Below, in pieces: positions 60,510-64,000 of a DNA stretch of 64,000 bases. Below the pieces are notes generated by a model. That model made no database searches, was not told the DNA's origin, and saw only the letters and a program-made list of their open reading frames with translations. The position numbers and the translations under genes were made by a program. The stretch is from Floccularia luteovirens (taxonomy: Eukaryota; Basidiomycota; Agaricomycetes; Agaricales; Squamanitaceae), in the NCBI GenBank assembly GCA_009739215.1, contig VSJF01000003.1:558001-622000 (forward strand). Reading direction: 5' to 3'. Every line of letters starts with the position of its first letter. The stretch's first letter is position 1.

Positions 60510-61519
60510 CTACACCGAAAATGCAGCTCTGACAATAGTCCGCACTCTTTCCTCCCAAGCAACAAGGTTCGCACGGCGTGAAACTTCTATTCGGACATCG
60601 TCGTGAGCATACAAAAGGCAATGCAAATATGCGAACAACAGCGCATCCAAAGGCGTTGCTTCCCTATACAGAAAGGTTGAGAGGAGTGTATTTGGTCATG
60701 GCAATTGGGCTTACGTCGATGATAAGAACCACTTGTCGTCCCCTAATCGCTCCGAGAGAGATGCTATTGCTTCACGGTATTGTGAGAGAATAGAAGCTGT
60801 TGGAACACGCGTGCCAAAGGAAGGAAGCAGCGAGCTCATGTTCGTAGCAGGAGGCGGAGGCGGAGTCAGGAGTATTTGTAAAGGATTACTTGCACCTTTG
60901 ATAGAAGGACCAGATGAATAGAAGAGCAGGCTATGTAGGTAGGACGGTTTTGGTTGAGCAATTATCTATATGGAATGGAACCGTCAAGGATAATTGGAAT
61001 CGAATATAACACCCTACATACTAGAGCAGCATGAACGGTACCCTCGAGTAGTGCAACCCATGCACGGCTCTCGTCTCTGGTTGCCTCGTCTTTGTAGCCT
61101 TCTAGTAGATCACCTCCACTATAGACATCGAGGTTTGCATCTACCCATGTTGGGATCATGTGTGCTGCTAGAAGTTCACCATCCTCAACACCATCTATTA
61201 GTTTCTTGACTTTTTCGGTTTCAAGACTTTCAGACCATGGGACATGAAGATTGGGCAGACGACCATCTATACCGCCCTCTGGCTTGACGTCGTAACGTAC
61301 TGCGATGTGGGTAAGGCCGCGTAGAGCGATATATGCTTGCCATTTGAGACATTCTACATCTGCTGAGAGAACATCGGATTGAGCATGTGGTGGATGTACC
61401 CATAGCGTTGGGGTTGATATTGGAACCTTTGAGAGAGGAACGATAGGTGGATAAGTCTTGAGAGGGAAGAGAGCGAAGAGACGAGCGAGAGGTGGCGGAA
61501 GATTTAGTAGAGCAGACAT
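60510..61519 (-). CDS. Metaxin/Sam37-like mitochondrial outer-membrane protein
   Basis: Three exons or so. The start MSALLNLPPPLARLFALFPL is followed by TLWVHPPHAQSDVLSADVEC, LKWQAYIALRGLTHIAVRYD, GRLPNLHVPWSESLE and LLAAHMIPTWVDA, the thioredoxin-like GST-N half of metaxins. After an intron at the CTA|GTATGT site come YLHSLLFYSSG, SQYREAIASLSERLGDDKWF and ATPLDALLFAYLHCLL, the GST-C half. It ends at the TAG at 60510-60512. Metaxin/Sam37 proteins are part of the SAM complex that inserts beta-barrel proteins in the mitochondrial outer membrane. No hydrophobic C-terminal anchor is evident. The start codon is only 60 bp from that of VPS54. Confidence 0.82.
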
Positions 61520-61579
61520 AATTATACAGAGTCAAGGTTATCGTTGGAACCACCGCTAACTTCCTAACACTCATTTCTC
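61520..61579. promoter_or_regulatory. 60-bp divergent spacer, metaxin-like / VPS54
   Basis: Only 60 bp separate the two start codons, so at least one promoter or leader must overlap the neighbouring transcript. Confidence 0.55.
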
Positions 61580-64000
61580 ATGTCTGACGCTTCATCCACG
61601 CCTTCAAGACCTCATTCACCAGTCAGCGCTGTCCCAGAGCTCATCTCAAAACCCCGTCCTTATAGATTCAATTGGGATACAGCTTCTCATAGAGGTCCAG
61701 AAAGTGTATCGGGAACTACAGAAGGTCGCGGCGACTATTTCAACACACATCCACCTTTGGGCTTCCTCAATACCTCATCCACCTCTTTAGATCCTAGTGC
61801 ATTACCTACGGAATGGAGCAGTTCACGACATGGATTTCACGGTACATATAATCTCAAATGTGCAAACCTCCGAACGACTACTAATCCAGTGACATAGCAA
61901 TATCGACTGTACTAAATAACCCTCATAAACGCCAAGCACCCCCAAAAGCTCACTCCGCATTGCCCCCTACACAACCTGCGGAACTCCCTCGTGTCCGTCG
62001 TAAAGATTTTGATACTTACCTACGCGCTATTGCTTCCGAGTGGGATCGTTACGAACGTAATGTTCAACTTGGCCGGGAAGGACAAGCTCAACTCGACTTT
62101 GCACAGGCTAGACTGAGCACTTCCAATGAAACTCCAATAACACCTCTTCGCACTGGCCCCATACCGAAAGTACAGGGCAGGGACATACCCCCACTAGACT
62201 CTGTTCCTTCCGTATTTTTTCAAACAAACTTTAACCTTGGTGACCCACGAACATTTAATGCAGTTACTGAACAAGACCCCACATCTTCCCTTTCTCTTAA
62301 TGCAATCACTACAAGTACCGAAGAACTTAATGAGCTATTCTCAGTCTCACATTTTGCTCCGTTACTCGAAAATTTCTCCCACTACGCTGACACGGTGGAA
62401 CAACACCTCGTACGCGAGATTTCATTACGTTCCACATCATTCTTTGCTGCTCTTACGAATTTGCACGACCTGCAAGCCGAGTCGGAGCAATGCTTAGACC
62501 GCATTGCGCGTCTTCGTGGCCTACTACGTGACGTTGATGTGAATGGAGCGAAACGAGGCCTTGAAATGGTACGTCGTGAGTGCAAGATGGCGAATCTTGC
62601 ACGTGTGCGTGAAGGTGTGCGGATGGTGGGGAGTGTAGTGGAGATGACTGGTGTAGCGCGAAGCCTTGTAACAGCAGGTCAATGGGGGGAAGCATTGAAT
62701 ATGATAGAGGAGATGGAGCGATTATGGGAGGTTTCTGTACCTAATGGGACGACAGGAGTAGATGGCAAGGCGGAGAGTAGAAACGGGGTTGAACATGGGC
62801 AGAAAAATTCCTTGGTGCTACCCGCGACACCAGAAGAACAGGAAGACGTGGACGAAAGGACACCTATCCAGAACGACCCGAAAGTTCGGAAAATATCCCC
62901 TTCAGATCTCCCTCTTTCCTCCCTGCGAGCTTTTTCAGCACTGCCAAACCACTTGCGGCTGCTGACCTTAGAAATCGCTACTAGTCTCTCTTCTGAACTT
63001 GTTTCTATTCTCAAAAGTGACTTGGCAGACAGGATAGGTGTTCTTGATGGGAGAAAGGACCGTGCATTGGATCAAAACTTACGGGATAAGTTAAGACCTC
63101 TTTTAGAAGGCTTGGTTAAGACAAAGAGCTTGAAGGAGGGTATCCTGTCATGGCGAGAGGTAGCACTGCAGGAGGTTAATGGGGTGATAAAAAGGGTACA
63201 TACTGAATTTCGGCTTCATTTGGTTAGAACTGATTTTTCTCTTGTTTCAGCGCCTGGATAACTTTGACCTTGATGACGACAACCCAAATTCCACTTCGCA
63301 CCACTCTTCCGCCTCAGAAGGACGGTTAGTGTCATCCTAATCTGTCACTTTTGCATTGAATCACGAAGTATTACTTAGTGCTGGCTTGGCCAATCACATG
63401 CGGGAAATGTCACAGTCTGACTTTATGATCCTGATTCAGGGTGTTTACAGGAGCCTTCTCAACGGTGTAGAAGGCCTACAATCTCAAAGAGGAGTGATCT
63501 CAGAGGTTCTGGAGACGATCAAGTATGTGACCTCACCTCGTGATTTGGGATTCTGTCTTAATTCTATTGCAGATTACAAACACCATCTATTGCGGCAGCA
63601 ACACCTGCTCTTGAGGAAGAACTTACCGACATTCTCTCATCAGCTGCTGAGCTGTCAAATACACAGGCTGCCAAAGTGATTTCCTATCGCAGCGAGCAGC
63701 ATGCGGCGCTGGAACTACCTGATTTCTTGACATTCTTTAACGATTCGTGGACATTTGTGGTTAAATGTGAGGTGATTTGTCGGAGGATGATTGTTGGTCT
63801 GCGAGGGACGGTTGTCAATCAGGTGAGTTTTACCCACCTCCTACTCCTGCTTTCGGATATCATGTCTTGAGCTAATTGGCTGAATTTTCCTAGGCAAAAA
63901 GCTTCTTGCAACAATTTCATCAAGCGCGCCTCACACGTTCTGCGAAAATTGTTGAAGACGAACTCTGGAAACTATCCGATGTTTCTCCGGCACTCCAGCA
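61580..64000 (+). CDS. VPS54: GARP tethering complex subunit Vps54, 3' partial
   Basis: Starts MSDASSTPSRPHSPVSAVPE; runs off the right edge. After a disordered N-terminus and an intron near 61843-61898, the long exon reads LPRVRRKDFDTYLRAIASEW, DIPPLDSVPSVFFQTNFNLG, DPRTFNAVTEQD, ELFSVSHFAPLLENFSHYAD and TVEQHLVREISLRSTSFFAA, the Vps54 N-terminal coiled-coil region, then FCLNSIADYK/AALEL-type helical repeats and AKSFLQQFHQARLTRSAKIV, the beginning of the conserved Vps54 C-terminal domain. GARP tethers endosome-derived vesicles to the trans-Golgi network. The remaining C-terminus is outside the window. Confidence 0.9.

Noticed and set aside
1..64000. A biosynthetic gene cluster or mobile element.
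   Set aside because: No polyketide, peptide or terpene synthase, no transposase or reverse transcriptase, and no long terminal or inverted repeats were seen; neighbouring genes are mostly unrelated housekeeping genes.

Overview
The window is nuclear DNA from a filamentous basidiomycete fungus, most likely an Agaricomycete. Nearly every gene is split by many introns of about 44-70 nt with GT(A/G)-AG ends. The gene content fits: a class I hydrophobin, a copper radical oxidase, a GPI-anchored heme peroxidase, a DUF6593-type protein, a serine-rich cupredoxin and an F-box protein of basidiomycete type. I see no transposon, rRNA, tRNA or CRISPR array. Gene models below were built by hand from splice signals and remembered family motifs. 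Exon borders given as numbers were checked for reading phase; where only a span is given, the exons were read but not all listed.

Layout, left to right. 1-9 kb: 3' part of a secreted heme peroxidase, a secreted HNH (DUF1524) nuclease, a phosducin-like protein and a 14-exon amino-acid permease. 9-16 kb: a dense housekeeping block with proteasome beta5, a gamma-glutamylcyclotransferase-like enzyme, SNU13, UBC9, an unrecognised polyQ protein and the mitochondrial COX24/mS38 protein. 16-18.3 kb is gene-poor. 18-25 kb: CLP1, a Dal5-type MFS transporter and a hydrophobin. 25-37 kb: CTF18, a DUF3835-type coiled-coil protein, a large acidic SAP-domain kinase and a DUF6593-type protein. 37-48 kb: F-box protein, PNO1, copper radical oxidase, ADE4 and S-adenosylmethionine synthetase. 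48-64 kb: YMR1-like myotubularin phosphatase, cupredoxin, mitochondrial thioredoxin, two tandem G-protein gamma subunits, a coiled-coil protein, a TLC-domain protein, a metaxin-like import subunit and the 5' part of VPS54.

There is no metabolic cluster; most genes are independent housekeeping genes. Loose functional links are the G-protein theme (phosducin-like chaperone plus two Ggamma genes), endosome/Golgi traffic (YMR1, VPS54), and secreted redox or copper enzymes (peroxidase, copper radical oxidase, cupredoxin).

The most unusual observations are: a kinase whose beta3 lysine is replaced by serine while a lysine sits in the glycine-rich loop, as in WNK kinases; a start codon split by an intron in ADE4 (A|TG) and a start-codon-only exon in the phosducin gene; 9-nt and 10-nt microexons; three GC-AG introns; tandem Ggamma paralogues with different CaaX tails; and two apparent one-base frameshifts (phosducin tail, F-box N-terminus).
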